Part shown: positions 15,515 to 24,825 of the stretch, in pieces | Position numbering within the stretch: the stretch's first letter is position 1 | Layout of the letters: each line of letters starts with the position of its first letter | NCBI RefSeq assembly: GCF_020447225.1 | Contig: NZ_JAJAEO010000182.1 | Coordinates: forward strand, 18,126-82,125 | From: Methylophaga pinxianii | GTDB taxonomy: Bacteria > Pseudomonadota > Gammaproteobacteria > Nitrosococcales > Methylophagaceae | DNA length: 64,000 bases | Direction: 5' to 3' | The notes under the pieces: model-generated | Told to the model about the DNA's origin: nothing | Database searches by the model: none | Seen by the model: the letters and a program-made list of their open reading frames with translations, nothing else | Translations under genes and position numbers: made by a program

Positions 15515-15949
15515 TTACGTTCTCCATGGGTGATCTGGTAAATCACAAACACCAATGGTTTCCACTCCTGCACGGGCAACCAAGTCGTCGTTTTCGACAG
15601 AACTGCCGCTGACGCCGATTGCGCCTGACATAAATCCTTCGTCATCCACAATTGGCACGCCACCAGGAAAAGTAATCATGCCATCATTCGAGTGTTCGAT
15701 GCCATACAATGGTTGGCCGGGCTGAGAAAGTTCACCGATTTCACCACTGGGCATGCCAAAGTAGACCGCTGTGCGAGCTTTTTTTATCGCGATATCAATG
15801 CTGCCTACCCAGGCATCATCCATACGGTAAAATGCTTTGAGTGCGCCACCAGAATCGACAACGGCAATACACATGCGAGTACCTGTTTCCTCGGCCTTTT
15901 TGAGTGCACCGTCAATCGCTTTTTTAGCGTCTTCTGAAGTAACGTGCAT
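15515..15949 (-). CDS. GlcG/HbpS family heme-binding-like protein
   Basis: 144 residues covering the whole GlcG/HbpS (DUF336) domain. Conserved parts are [18 protein letters not shown] (28-45), the A-x-x-K-A-R-T-A-V segment, F-P-G-G-V-P-I near 93-99 and G-A-I-G-V-S-G-S near 109-116. HbpS of Streptomyces binds heme and senses redox stress; GlcG of enterobacteria sits in the glycolate operon and its role is unclear. There is no signal peptide here, so the protein is cytoplasmic. AAGGAG precedes the ATG. First gene of a pair with the DUF3185 gene; two palindromes lie just upstream. Confidence 0.87.
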   Translation of the reverse strand: MHVTSEDAKKAIDGALKKAEETGTRMCIAVVDSGGALKAFYRMDDAWVGSIDIAIKKARTAVYFGMPSGEIGELSQPGQPLYGIEHSNDGMITFPGGVPIVDDEGFMSGAIGVSGSSVENDDLVARAGVETIGVCDLPDHPWRT

Positions 15950-15974
15950 GTTTATCTCCTTAAAAGTTTAGGAT

Positions 15975-16014
15975 CTGTAAATAGATTATTTACAGCAGCA
16001 TTTCGATATGAAAT
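15975..16014. promoter_or_regulatory. Two palindromes upstream of the HbpS-like gene
   Basis: CTGTAAAT-AGATT-ATTTACAG (15975-15995) is a perfect 8-bp inverted repeat. ATTTC-GATAT-GAAAT (16000-16014) follows 4 bases later. They lie 26-65 bp upstream of the start codon and could be operators. The first is too long for a LexA box. Confidence 0.45.
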
Positions 16015-16129
16015 ATGATCCGGGATTGGATGATGTGTTGCCTGAAAAGGGATGGACCATTCTTTCAGCCAACATTGGAACAATCAGGTCTACTCTCAGG
16101 GAGTGAGTGAATAAGCGCATTAACTTAAA

Positions 16130-16147
16130 TTAAGCCGATTGGCTTAA
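16130..16147. promoter_or_regulatory. Palindrome before the small secreted protein gene
   Basis: TTAAGCC-GATT-GGCTTAA is a perfect 7-bp inverted repeat ending 20 bases before the ATG at 16168 and 8 bases before its ribosome-binding site. It could be an operator or an mRNA hairpin. Confidence 0.4.
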
Positions 16148-16167
16148 AACTGATCAAGGATATGACT

Positions 16168-16479
16168 ATGAAACCTGTTTTAATTTTCACGGCAATAGTT
16201 ATCAGTACTTCAATGCCGGTGGGTTTTGCTGAAGATCAGGATGCCGTTCAGCAGCAACTTGACCAGGCCTGTGAAGCAGCCAGACTCGAAAAGCTACGGC
16301 CCATCAGAGAAAAGTATGCCGCGGAGTGCGTCGCTGAGTGGGACCGTAGTCAGGAATATTGTGATCGTTTCTACAGTGATTATGGCAATGCAGGGGGAGA
16401 TCAAAGAGTATTATTTTATGATTTGCCCGAATGTGAAAAAGCCTGGAATTATCGGCGGAGTTATCGCAGTGCCGATTAA
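16168..16479 (+). CDS. Hypothetical secreted protein, 103 residues
   Basis: Start set at the ATG at 16168, which has AAGGA 7 bases upstream; an ATG two codons earlier has only one base between. The first 20 or so residues form a cleavable signal peptide ending near V-G-F-A-E-D. The mature part (about 80 residues) is highly charged, probably helical at first (Q-Q-Q-L-D-Q-A-C-E-A-A-R-L-E-K-L), and carries four cysteines that could form two periplasmic disulfides. I do not recognise a family. A gene for a membrane acyltransferase starts 99 bp later. Confidence 0.65.
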   Translation: MKPVLIFTAIVISTSMPVGFAEDQDAVQQQLDQACEAARLEKLRPIREKYAAECVAEWDRSQEYCDRFYSDYGNAGGDQRVLFYDLPECEKAWNYRRSYRSAD

Positions 16480-16578
16480 GTTTAGTTGACTGAAATAGCT
16501 TGTAGCAAAAAATAAGTTAAACCGTTTTAAATTGCGATCCGTACTATCGGGTATATTCAACTTTGCTAAGGAAACCGT

Positions 16579-17841
16579 GTGGAACGAGGCGGTAAGGAAC
16601 ATTTTATAGGCTTGGAGTGGCTGCGCTTTTTGCTCGGCTTATACATTGTCGTTTTTCACACACTGCATACCTACAAACTCAAAGACCAAGTCCCTTGGTT
16701 AATGGATATGGTCGGCGTCGGCTTTTTTGCGACCAGTAGTTTCTTTGTTTTGTCGGGTTTTTTGTTGGCGCATGTGTATTGTCGTAATGGCGAATTACGC
16801 GAGGCTGCAACCAGCTTTTGGGCCAAACGCTTTTCTAATTTATATCCGTTACATATTTTTTCATTATTGTTGACGTTTACTGTGCTGACCATTATCAGTC
16901 ATTTGGGCATTCCTCCTGATGATGTTAAAGCGACGGTACGATTTGTGGTGTATGACACTAATGTGGATTTAGGGGAGGCGGGCCGTGCTTCACTTGAACA
17001 CTACATGAGCAATGGAGAATTGTTGCTGAACTCGTTTTTGCAAGTGTTTATGTTGCAGGCATGGAATCCTTATTATCTGACCTTTAATGCGCCGTTATGG
17101 TCGATTTCAACGCTGTTTTTCTTTTATCTGACCTTTCCCTTTGCCGCGCCGTATTTGATGCAGGTAAAACATAAAGTGTTATGGATTACCGCGCTGATGC
17201 TGATTTACCTTGTTCCTCCGCTTCTGGTGATATGGAATGGCGATTATGGAATGCCTTTTACCGGCATATTGCATCGAATGCCGATTATTCGTATTCCAGA
17301 GTTTTTTGCCGGTATCGTCAGTTATGCTTTATTCCGCCAGTTACGTGACAGTGGACGAGATCCAAAATTATTCACCCGCGTCATGATGACGTTATTTGTT
17401 TTAGTCTGTTTTTTCGGTGCCATCTGGTTGCTTAAAGGCGAACGTTATTGGTATTTTCTGTTGCACAACGGTTTGTTGTTACCAGCACAACTGACATTGA
17501 TTTATCTATGTGCCTTAGCGGGAACGCCTCGCAGTGAGTGGTTTAACAACTGGTCCCGTAGACTTGGCGCGGCATCATTGCCATTATTTGTCCTGCATGT
17601 ACCGGCCTTTGTTTTATTTTCCCGGACAGAAAAGATTTTCAATGTCTTTTCATTTGAGTGCTTACAGAATTGGGAAAGTTGCGCGGTTCAGGCCAGCGAA
17701 CAAACCTTATCAATTTGGTTTTATCCATTGTTCCTGCTGCTGACCATTATTTTGTGTGTCTGGTCTATGGAGAGGGCAGTGGTGCCTACACGCAAATGGA
17801 TATTAAAACGGTTGCCACTGACAACCACCAAGCCAGTTTAA
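16579..17841 (+). CDS. Acyltransferase 3 family membrane protein, possibly OpgC-like
   Basis: 420 residues with about ten hydrophobic spans. The first span region L-E-W-L-R-F-L-L-G-L-Y-I-V-V-F-H-T-L-H-T holds the catalytic-type His of acyltransferase 3 proteins. F-F-V-L-S-G-F-L-L-A-H and F-W-A-K-R-F-S-N-L-Y-P-L-H (R-x-x-R/S-x-x-P) follow, then N-A-P-L-W-S-I-S in the middle and P-L-F-V-L-H-V-P near the end. Such proteins move acyl groups onto extracytoplasmic sugars. It is 71 bp upstream of opgG, so modification (for example succinylation) of periplasmic glucans is a fair guess, as OpgC does in E. coli. GTG start with AAGGA 6 bases before. Confidence 0.83.
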   Translation: MERGGKEHFIGLEWLRFLLGLYIVVFHTLHTYKLKDQVPWLMDMVGVGFFATSSFFVLSGFLLAHVYCRNGELREAATSFWAKRFSNLYPLHIFSLLLTFTVLTIISHLGIPPDDVKATVRFVVYDTNVDLGEAGRASLEHYMSNGELLLNSFLQVFMLQAWNPYYLTFNAPLWSISTLFFFYLTFPFAAPYLMQVKHKVLWITALMLIYLVPPLLVIWNGDYGMPFTGILHRMPIIRIPEFFAGIVSYALFRQLRDSGRDPKLFTRVMMTLFVLVCFFGAIWLLKGERYWYFLLHNGLLLPAQLTLIYLCALAGTPRSEWFNNWSRRLGAASLPLFVLHVPAFVLFSRTEKIFNVFSFECLQNWESCAVQASEQTLSIWFYPLFLLLTIILCVWSMERAVVPTRKWILKRLPLTTTKPV

Positions 17842-17912
17842 TTTTTGGGTAGATGTTGTGTTATCTCATGCCCAGGTAGTTTTCTTTTTCAGCTTTGATT
17901 TGAGGAAATAAC

Positions 17913-19502
17913 ATGTCTTATCCCTTAACGAATCGCTCAGGACATCTATCCATATTGTTCAGCCACCTTGTTGCCATCATTTTGTTGATGCTTTCAAGTA
18001 GTCTTTATGCCTTTTCGCTCGATGATGTCGCGGAACAAGCGCAGGCATTGGTAAAACAGGACTATGTCAAACCTCAAAGCAATTTGCCTGATGAATTCAG
18101 TCAGATGCAATTTGCTGATTACATGAAGATCCAACCGAAAGCGGAAAAATTTCATTGGAGTGATCAGCAAACCCCATTCCGCCTGGCTTTTTATCATCAG
18201 GGTATGCACTTTAAAGTGCCGGTTAAGATAAATGAGATCCTGCCCAATGGCGTGACTGAAATTCAGTATGACCCGGAAAATTTTGCGTTTGGCGATTTAA
18301 GCTTTGACAAAGCCACAACGGCCAACCTGGGCTATGCCGGTTTTCGGGTGCTGTATCCGATTAACAAAGCAGATAAATACGATGAAATTATGAGCATTCT
18401 AGGCGCGAGTTATTTCAGAGTGATTGGTAAAGATCAGGTGTACGGCTTGTCTGGGCGCGGTATGAATATCGACACGGCGGTATCGGATGATATTGCCGAG
18501 GAGTTTCCGGAGTTTCGCGAGTTCTGGATTCAAAGGCCTCAACCTGGTGAAGATAATCTGGTGATTTATGCCTTGCTGGATTCGCCGAGTGCAACGGGAG
18601 CGTATCGCTTTAATTTACAGCCGGGCGCCGATACGTTGCTGGATGTCGACGCCAAGATCTATCTGCGTAAACAGGTTCATGAACTCGGACTGGCAACGCT
18701 CACCAGTATGTTTTTATATGATGGTCGTCAACCGCCAAGTCAGCATAATTTCCGCCCGCAAATTCATGATTCAAACGGGTTGGCCATTCATGCTGGCAAC
18801 GGTGAGCGGATCTGGCGCCCCCTGAATAATCCCGATGGTGTATCTGTCAGTACCTGGCAGGTCGAAAACCCGAAAGGCTTTGGTTTACTGCAACGTGGCC
18901 GTGAGTTTTCGCGCTTTCAGGAGTTGGATGATTTATATCATTTACGCCCCAGTGGCTGGATTGAAACCAGAAGTGATTGGGGTAAAGGCCGTATTAAATT
19001 GATTGAATACCGTACGGCGGATGAGACCAATGACAATATCGGTGCTTTCTGGATTCCGGATAATCTTCCACCGCTGGGGGAACCGCTAGAACTATCATAT
19101 CGAATTCATTGGACACTGGATGAAGCCTCATTGACTGACCCCAATATTGCCTGGGTGTCACAAACATTACGTTCTGCAGGTGAAGACAAACAAGCCAATC
19201 TGATCCGTGATTTGGATGAAACCATATTATTGCAGGTGGATTTTGAAGGACCAGTATTGACCGAGCGTGGTGAACATAAGGTTCCAGCAACCCAAATCAG
19301 TATCAGCGAGCATGCCGAAATTTTGAGCAGCCACTTGCGTTATAACCCGGCTACCAAAGGCTGGCGTTTAATTATGCGTACGCAGATTCATGATCCTAAC
19401 CAAGTGGTGGAAATGCGTGCTGCTCTGGTGGACGAAAATCAGCAACCCTTATCCGAAACCTGGAGTTATCAGATCCCTGTTGGTTATGCTGTAACCCGCT
19501 GA
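17913..19502 (+). CDS. opgG: Glucan biosynthesis protein OpgG/MdoG family
   Basis: 529 residues, the usual length for OpgG/OpgD. A signal peptide occupies about 1-33 (hydrophobic run ending S-L-Y-A-F). The N-terminal beta-sandwich starts with [11 protein letters not shown]. It contains F-A-F-G-D-L-S-F near 124-131, [10 protein letters not shown] and [18 protein letters not shown] near 174-191, followed by the C-terminal Ig-like domain. It works in the periplasm in synthesis or branching of osmoregulated glucans. The partner glucosyltransferase OpgH is not next to it; the following gene is miaB. GAGG precedes the ATG. A membrane acyltransferase gene lies just upstream. Confidence 0.93.
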   Translation: MSYPLTNRSGHLSILFSHLVAIILLMLSSSLYAFSLDDVAEQAQALVKQDYVKPQSNLPDEFSQMQFADYMKIQPKAEKFHWSDQQTPFRLAFYHQGMHFKVPVKINEILPNGVTEIQYDPENFAFGDLSFDKATTANLGYAGFRVLYPINKADKYDEIMSILGASYFRVIGKDQVYGLSGRGMNIDTAVSDDIAEEFPEFREFWIQRPQPGEDNLVIYALLDSPSATGAYRFNLQPGADTLLDVDAKIYLRKQVHELGLATLTSMFLYDGRQPPSQHNFRPQIHDSNGLAIHAGNGERIWRPLNNPDGVSVSTWQVENPKGFGLLQRGREFSRFQELDDLYHLRPSGWIETRSDWGKGRIKLIEYRTADETNDNIGAFWIPDNLPPLGEPLELSYRIHWTLDEASLTDPNIAWVSQTLRSAGEDKQANLIRDLDETILLQVDFEGPVLTERGEHKVPATQISISEHAEILSSHLRYNPATKGWRLIMRTQIHDPNQVVEMRAALVDENQQPLSETWSYQIPVGYAVTR

Positions 19503-19529
19503 AAAAGGAAGACAAGGTTCAGCTCGGCA

Positions 19530-19590
19530 CAGACAAGTGATTTGTTTTACGGCCAATAAGTTTGCGCTAACAAAAACAATCACTTGTCTG
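19530..19590 (+). terminator. Long hairpin between opgG and miaB
   Basis: CAGACAAGTGATT (19530-19542) pairs perfectly with AATCACTTGTCTG (19578-19590), and GTTTT/AAAAAC extend the stem inward. The stop codon of opgG is 28 bases before it. No T-run follows, so it may be a terminator of the imperfect kind or an mRNA-protecting structure. Confidence 0.6.
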
Positions 19591-19644
19591 TACTCTGCGC
19601 GCTAAAAAGCGTATGCTGTGCGCCCTTTATCAATAACTGATTTT

Positions 19645-20985
19645 ATGGCCGGAAAACTTTTTATCAGAACCTTTGGTTGCCAGATGAACGAGTACGACTC
19701 GAACAAGATGGCCGAAGTGCTTGCTGCGTCACATCAATTGGAAACCACCGACATCGCTGAAGAGGCCGATGTACTGTTGTTGAATACATGTTCGATCCGT
19801 GAAAAAGCCCAGGAAAAAGTTTTCCATCAACTGGGCCGCTGGAAGCGCTGGAAAGATAAAAAACCGCATCTGGTGATTGGCGTTGGCGGTTGTGTTGCCA
19901 GCCAGGAAGGTGAAGCGATTCGTAAACGTGCGCCGTATGTGGATCTGATTTTTGGGCCACAAACCCTGCATCGTCTGCCCACCATGTTGGATGACGTCCG
20001 GAAAAATAATAAACCGGAAATTGATATCTCCTTTCCGGAAATCGAAAAGTTCGACAACCTGCCTGCCCCGAAAGCCGATGGCCCGACAGCGTTTGTCTCT
20101 ATTATGGAAGGTTGCAGCAAGTACTGTACCTTCTGCGTCGTACCTTACACCCGGGGTGAAGAAGTGAGTCGCCCGGTTGGTGCTGTATTACGTGAAATTC
20201 GGCAGCTGGCTGCGCAGGGTGTACGTGAAGTCAATCTGTTAGGACAAAATGTAAATTCCTATCGCGGTATTATTGAAGATGATGAAACTGCTGATCTGGC
20301 GTTATTGATTCACTATGTCGCGGCAATTGAAGGTATTGAGCGAATTCGCTTTACTACTTCACATCCGGTGGAGTTTTCCGATTCATTGATTGAGGCGTTT
20401 GCCGAAGTCCCGGAATTGGTCAATCACCTGCATTTGCCAGTGCAGTCAGGGTCTGATCGCATTCTGGCGATGATGAAACGTGGTCACACTGTTGCACAAT
20501 ATATTGAGAAAATTGAACGGGTGAAAAAAATCCGCCCCAACCTCAGCCTGTCGAGTGATTTTATTGTCGGATTTCCAAACGAGACGGAAGATGACTTTAA
20601 TGCCACCATGGCATTGATCAATCAAATCGGTTTTGATCATTCTTTCAGCTTTATTTATAGCGCACGTCCTGGTACACCGGCCGCGATGTTTAACGATTCA
20701 GTGTCTGATGAAGAGAAAAAACATCGTCTACAAATCATGCAGGATCGGTTGCGTGAACTGGAAGATGCCGTGAGTGATTCGATGATCGGGACGGTGCAAC
20801 GAGTATTGGTCGAGCGGGCCGCTCACCGAGATGCGGCCGAAATTGCCGGCAGAACTGAAAATAATCGGGTAGTCAATTTCCCCGGTGATATGGCGCTGGT
20901 GGGCAAGTTTGTCGACGTGCGAATTACTGAAGCGCACACCAACTCCTTGCGAGGAGAACTTCTTGCTGATAGCGTTATCCTCTAA
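19645..20985 (+). CDS. miaB: tRNA-2-methylthio-N6-dimethylallyladenosine synthase MiaB
   Basis: Start set at the ATG at 19645, giving [16 protein letters not shown] like known MiaB N-termini; a GTG nine codons upstream is less likely. The protein has 446 residues. The UPF0004 domain supplies the first Fe-S cluster cysteines (F-G-C-Q-M-N, N-T-C-S-I-R, G-G-C-V-A-S). The radical SAM cluster is C-S-K-Y-C-T-F-C with V-V-P-Y-T-R-G after it. A C-terminal TRAM domain binds tRNA. It methylthiolates i6A37 in tRNAs. First gene of the conserved set miaB-phoH-ybeY-ybeX-lnt. No clear ribosome-binding site is visible. Confidence 0.97.
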   Translation: MAGKLFIRTFGCQMNEYDSNKMAEVLAASHQLETTDIAEEADVLLLNTCSIREKAQEKVFHQLGRWKRWKDKKPHLVIGVGGCVASQEGEAIRKRAPYVDLIFGPQTLHRLPTMLDDVRKNNKPEIDISFPEIEKFDNLPAPKADGPTAFVSIMEGCSKYCTFCVVPYTRGEEVSRPVGAVLREIRQLAAQGVREVNLLGQNVNSYRGIIEDDETADLALLIHYVAAIEGIERIRFTTSHPVEFSDSLIEAFAEVPELVNHLHLPVQSGSDRILAMMKRGHTVAQYIEKIERVKKIRPNLSLSSDFIVGFPNETEDDFNATMALINQIGFDHSFSFIYSARPGTPAAMFNDSVSDEEKKHRLQIMQDRLRELEDAVSDSMIGTVQRVLVERAAHRDAAEIAGRTENNRVVNFPGDMALVGKFVDVRITEAHTNSLRGELLADSVIL

Positions 20986-21006
20986 CTCCTTTTTGGAATC
21001 TAATTT

Positions 21007-21981
21007 GTGGTCACTCCAGCTGTAACAGTTGACACGATAAGCTTTGAATTAAGTCCTGCGGACAATCCCCGTTTAGCTAACCTTTGCGGTCATCTGGATG
21101 AGCATATCCGGATGATGGAGCGTGGCTTTGGTGTCGAAATTAATAATCGCGGTGGAAAGTTTCAGATCATTGGCAAGCCGGATATTCTGACGGAAGTACA
21201 AGATGTTATTCATGCGCTGTACGCCGACACTGCTCAAACTGTTTTGGAACCGGAACAGGTTCATCTGGCGATTCGTGAATCTGGTGGTACCGACACGACG
21301 GGTTTTGAAGAAGAAAAAGAAGTCACCATCAAAACCAAGCGTGGACTGATTAAAGCGCGTGGTGAAAATCAACAAGCCTATCTGCGTCGGGTGATGACGC
21401 ATGACATCAATTTTGGTGTTGGACCTGCCGGTACCGGTAAAACCTATCTGGCCGTGGCCTGTGCAGTGGAAGCACTGGAACGTGATTTTGCCAGACGTAT
21501 TGTGCTGGTCAGACCGGCTGTTGAAGCGGGTGAGCGACTGGGTTTTTTGCCTGGCGATTTGGCTCAGAAAGTGGATCCGTATTTACGACCATTGTTTGAT
21601 GCGCTCTACGAAATGCTGGGATTTGAAAAAGTTGCCAAACTGATTGAGCGCAATGTGATTGAAGTCGCTCCGCTGGCCTATATGCGCGGACGAACTTTGA
21701 ATGAATCATTTATCATTCTTGATGAAGCGCAGAACACAACAGTTGAGCAGATGAAAATGTTTCTGACTCGACTGGGCTATAACTCGACCGCAGTTATCAC
21801 CGGCGATATTACCCAGGTGGATTTACCGGGATCGGTACGTTCTGGTTTGCGACATGCAATTGAAGTCTTAAAAGATGTCGAAGGCATAGGGTTTACTTTC
21901 TTCCAGGCCAAGGACGTTGTGCGTCATTCTCTGGTACAGAAAGTCATCCAGGCTTATGAAAAGGCTGAAACAAAGTCGTGA
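21007..21981 (+). CDS. ybeZ: PhoH-like ATPase (YbeZ)
   Basis: 324 residues. The N-terminal part resembles a KH-like RNA-binding region. The ATPase core has Walker A G-P-A-G-T-G-K-T (138-145), [14 protein letters not shown] (169-182) and Walker [10 protein letters not shown] (235-243), then T-G-D-I-T-Q. It belongs to the PhoH family that works with the RNase YbeY. GTG start 22 bp after miaB; its stop overlaps the ybeY start by 4 bases (GTGA), implying translational coupling. Confidence 0.95.
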   Translation: MVTPAVTVDTISFELSPADNPRLANLCGHLDEHIRMMERGFGVEINNRGGKFQIIGKPDILTEVQDVIHALYADTAQTVLEPEQVHLAIRESGGTDTTGFEEEKEVTIKTKRGLIKARGENQQAYLRRVMTHDINFGVGPAGTGKTYLAVACAVEALERDFARRIVLVRPAVEAGERLGFLPGDLAQKVDPYLRPLFDALYEMLGFEKVAKLIERNVIEVAPLAYMRGRTLNESFIILDEAQNTTVEQMKMFLTRLGYNSTAVITGDITQVDLPGSVRSGLRHAIEVLKDVEGIGFTFFQAKDVVRHSLVQKVIQAYEKAETKS

Positions 21982-22442
21982 ACGTCATTATTGATTTGCA
22001 GCAGGCGACTGATGCAGATGTGCCATCTGAACAACAATTTCAACTCTGGGCCAGTGCCGCACTGGAGAAAGTCAATGAAGACTGTGAGCTCAGTATTCGT
22101 TTAGTCGATGAAGCAGAAAGTGCCGAATTGAATAATGATTACCGTGGCAAAAATGTCCCCACCAATGTTTTATCTTTTCCTTTTGAGTCACCAGTACCGT
22201 TAGAACCTATGTTGTTAGGTGACCTGGTTTTGTGTGTGCCAGTGGTTGAGCGCGAAGCGGTGGAACAACATAAAACTCTTGACGATCATTGGGCCCATTT
22301 AATTGTGCATGGCTGCTTGCATTTACTCGGTTATGATCATATTGAAGATGATGAAGCCGAAGAAATGGAAGCATTGGAAATCCGTATTTTAGCAAAGCTT
22401 GATATCAAAAATCCTTATATAGAGCAGAGGGTTACATCATGA
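21978..22442 (+). CDS. ybeY: Endoribonuclease YbeY, rRNA maturation factor
   Basis: 154 residues, usual length. The zinc site H-G-x-L-H-L-x-G-Y-D-H is present as [11 protein letters not shown] near 114-124, followed by the E-E-M-E-x-x-E helix. T-N-V-L-S-F-P-F near 57-64 is the other family hallmark. YbeY processes 16S rRNA 3' ends and takes part in 70S quality control. GTG start overlapping the phoH stop; its stop overlaps the next gene by 4 bases (ATGA). Confidence 0.97.
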   Translation: MNVIIDLQQATDADVPSEQQFQLWASAALEKVNEDCELSIRLVDEAESAELNNDYRGKNVPTNVLSFPFESPVPLEPMLLGDLVLCVPVVEREAVEQHKTLDDHWAHLIVHGCLHLLGYDHIEDDEAEEMEALEIRILAKLDIKNPYIEQRVTS

Positions 22443-23308
22443 GTGAGGGACGACCGAGTCGCTCAGACAGTCCAGTTTCCTGGGTGAGAAAATTAAGTAA
22501 TTTGTTTCTGGAGCCAAAAGACCAGGAACAACTGATCGAACTATTACGCAATGCTTCCGAACGACATATTCTGGATGCGGAAGCACTATCGATTGTTGAA
22601 GGCGCTCTGAGCGTTTCTCAGATGCAGGCCCGCGACATCATGATCCCACGATCCCAAGTGGTGATGGTCTCCAGAGATGCGCCACCGGAAGAAACGCTTA
22701 AGCTGGTGACAGAAACCTCGCATTCACGTTTTCCGGTGATTGACGATGATCGTGATGATGTTATTGGTATTTTGCTTGCCAAGGACTTACTGTCCGCAGT
22801 AGTCAGTACAGGTGAGTTTAATTTTGATTTGCGGGAGCTGCTTCGTCCTGCGGTATTTATTCCGGAAAGCAAGCGATTAAATGTACTGTTACGTGAATTC
22901 CGTGCCCGTCGTAATCATATGGCCATCGTTGTAGATGAATATGGCGGCGTGGCCGGCATGATTACCATCGAAAATGTCTTGGAACAGATAGTTGGTGAGA
23001 TTGAAGACGAACATGACGTGGATGATGATGCACCGATTTTACAACGTGATGAAAATACGTTCACGGTAAAGGCTTTAACCCCGGTCGAAGATTTTAACGA
23101 ATATTTCGAGACCGATTGGAGTGATGATGATTTTGATACCGTCGGTGGTCATGTGGTGAATCAGTTTGGTCACTTGCCGGGTCGAAGTGAGCAAGTCACT
23201 ATCGGGCAGTTTGAGTTTACGGTGTTACGAGCAGATAAACGTCGTGTGCATTTGTTACGCATGGTGAAATTACCTGAAGTTACTGACAGCGATAGCGAAA
23301 CAGAATAA
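22439..23308 (+). CDS. ybeX: CorC/HlyC family protein with CBS pair (YbeX)
   Basis: 289 residues. A short N-terminal helix is followed by two CBS domains (about 65-190), with M-I-P-R-S-Q-V-V near 77-84 and [12 protein letters not shown] near 162-173. The C-terminal CorC_HlyC domain (about 205-285) has [12 protein letters not shown] near 233-244. No transmembrane part is present, as in E. coli YbeX, which is associated with Mg/Co efflux and ribosome metabolism. ATG overlaps the ybeY stop; the stop overlaps the lnt start by one base. Confidence 0.94.
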   Translation: MSEGRPSRSDSPVSWVRKLSNLFLEPKDQEQLIELLRNASERHILDAEALSIVEGALSVSQMQARDIMIPRSQVVMVSRDAPPEETLKLVTETSHSRFPVIDDDRDDVIGILLAKDLLSAVVSTGEFNFDLRELLRPAVFIPESKRLNVLLREFRARRNHMAIVVDEYGGVAGMITIENVLEQIVGEIEDEHDVDDDAPILQRDENTFTVKALTPVEDFNEYFETDWSDDDFDTVGGHVVNQFGHLPGRSEQVTIGQFEFTVLRADKRRVHLLRMVKLPEVTDSDSETE

Positions 23309-24819
23309 TGACAAACCCGGGGCAGAATGCTTGGCAAGGTGCATTGGGTAGCTGGGCGGCATTAGTTGCGGGTGCCATCCTGCCATTCAGCTTGGCGCCT
23401 TTCCATTTTTATCCATTAGCGGTATTTAGTCTGCTGATGCTGTTTTTAAGCTGGCAAAACGTCACACCAAGACAAGCATTCTGGCGGGGCAGTTTGTTTG
23501 GTACAGGGATGTTTGGCGTCGGGGTTTCCTGGGTATACGTTGCCATCCATGTATTTGGACAAGCCAGTGTCTTGCTTGCCGGCATGCTGACGGCTTTGTT
23601 TGTTATCGCCTTAGGTTTGATGGTTGGCGTATTGGGCTGGCTTTTAAAACGCCTGTCCGGCCCGGTGTTTTCTGCTAAAGATTTTCTGATATTACTGCCG
23701 ATTGGCTGGCTGCTATTTGAGTGGTTTAAAGCCTGGTTCCTGACGGGATTCCCCTGGCTGGAATTGGGCACTGGCCAAATTGAAGGTCCGCTGGCGGGTG
23801 TGATTCCGTTAATCGGCGTGCATGGGGCTTCCTGGCTGGTTGCACTTACCGCTGGTAGCCTGGCCGTCTCCCTCTGTTGGCGTAAATGGTCATTCTTGTT
23901 ATTGCCACTGGTGATATGGAGCGGGGGGTATGCCTTGAAATCCATTGAGTGGACCCAACCCACCGGTGAGCCAATAAAGGCTGCTTTGGTACAGGGCAAT
24001 GTACCCCAGGAAATTAAATGGGATCCCCAGCAGCTTCGTAACACATTGCAGTTATATGCAGATCTCAGCCGTGAGAACTGGGATGCAGATGTCATCGTCT
24101 GGCCGGAAAATGCTGCCACTGCGTTTTATCATCAAATTGCTGAAGGCTACCTGACACCGCTTGGTCAAGAAGCACGCTCCCGAAACACCGATATCATTCT
24201 GGGATTACCCGTACTGGATGAGAACGGTGAAGATTATTACAACAGTATGGTCAGTCTGACCGAAACGCCGGTTTTTTATCACAAACGCCATCTGGTGCCT
24301 TTTGGAGATTATGTTCCTTTTGAAACATTACGCGGCCTGATTAAATTCTTTGATTTACCCATGTCCGGCTTTGTACCCGGTACTACAGGTCAGCCACAAA
24401 TGATGCTGGCGGGGCAACCGGTCGGGGTTTCAATTTGTTATGAAGATGCCTTTTCGTCTGAGATACTTGATACCGTGCCTGCAGCGACTTTGTTAATTAA
24501 TGCCACAAACAATGCCTGGTATGGCGATTCATTTGCTCCGCATCAGCACTTGCAGATTTCCAGAAGCCGGGGATTAGAGACGGGGAGACCGATACTTCGT
24601 GTGACGACCAATGGCATTTCCGCCTTCATTGATCATAAAGGGAAAATCCTGCAAAAAAGTCCACAATTTGAACTGGCGGTTCTTACCGGAGATATACAAG
24701 CTCGCAACGGTAGCACGCCCTATGTTCGTTTTGGACAATGGCCATTATTGATCGTCATTTTGTTGTTACTGATTGGCTGGGCGTATGGTCAGTTTCTTTA
24801 TCGTCGACACGAGCCGTAA
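23308..24819 (+). CDS. lnt: Apolipoprotein N-acyltransferase
   Basis: 503 residues. The N-terminal half has several membrane spans. The nitrilase-type domain (about 225-470) carries the catalytic triad: Glu in V-W-P-E-N-A-A, Lys in Y-H-K-R-H-L-V-P-F-G-D-Y-V-P-F, and Cys in S-I-C-Y-E-D-A-F. A last span lies near the C-terminus. Lnt adds the third fatty acid to the N-terminal cysteine of lipoproteins in the inner membrane. TAATG overlap with ybeX shows coupling. Confidence 0.97.
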   Translation: MTNPGQNAWQGALGSWAALVAGAILPFSLAPFHFYPLAVFSLLMLFLSWQNVTPRQAFWRGSLFGTGMFGVGVSWVYVAIHVFGQASVLLAGMLTALFVIALGLMVGVLGWLLKRLSGPVFSAKDFLILLPIGWLLFEWFKAWFLTGFPWLELGTGQIEGPLAGVIPLIGVHGASWLVALTAGSLAVSLCWRKWSFLLLPLVIWSGGYALKSIEWTQPTGEPIKAALVQGNVPQEIKWDPQQLRNTLQLYADLSRENWDADVIVWPENAATAFYHQIAEGYLTPLGQEARSRNTDIILGLPVLDENGEDYYNSMVSLTETPVFYHKRHLVPFGDYVPFETLRGLIKFFDLPMSGFVPGTTGQPQMMLAGQPVGVSICYEDAFSSEILDTVPAATLLINATNNAWYGDSFAPHQHLQISRSRGLETGRPILRVTTNGISAFIDHKGKILQKSPQFELAVLTGDIQARNGSTPYVRFGQWPLLIVILLLLIGWAYGQFLYRRHEP

Positions 24820-24825
24820 CCCGCC

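Noticed and set aside
15975-15995. LexA (SOS) box
   Set aside because: CTGT and ACAG are present but 13 bases apart; LexA boxes of gammaproteobacteria need 8.
23409-24119. 236-codon frame opposite lnt
   Set aside because: Lnt is complete with its catalytic triad on the other strand; the antisense frame has no motif and no ribosome-binding site.
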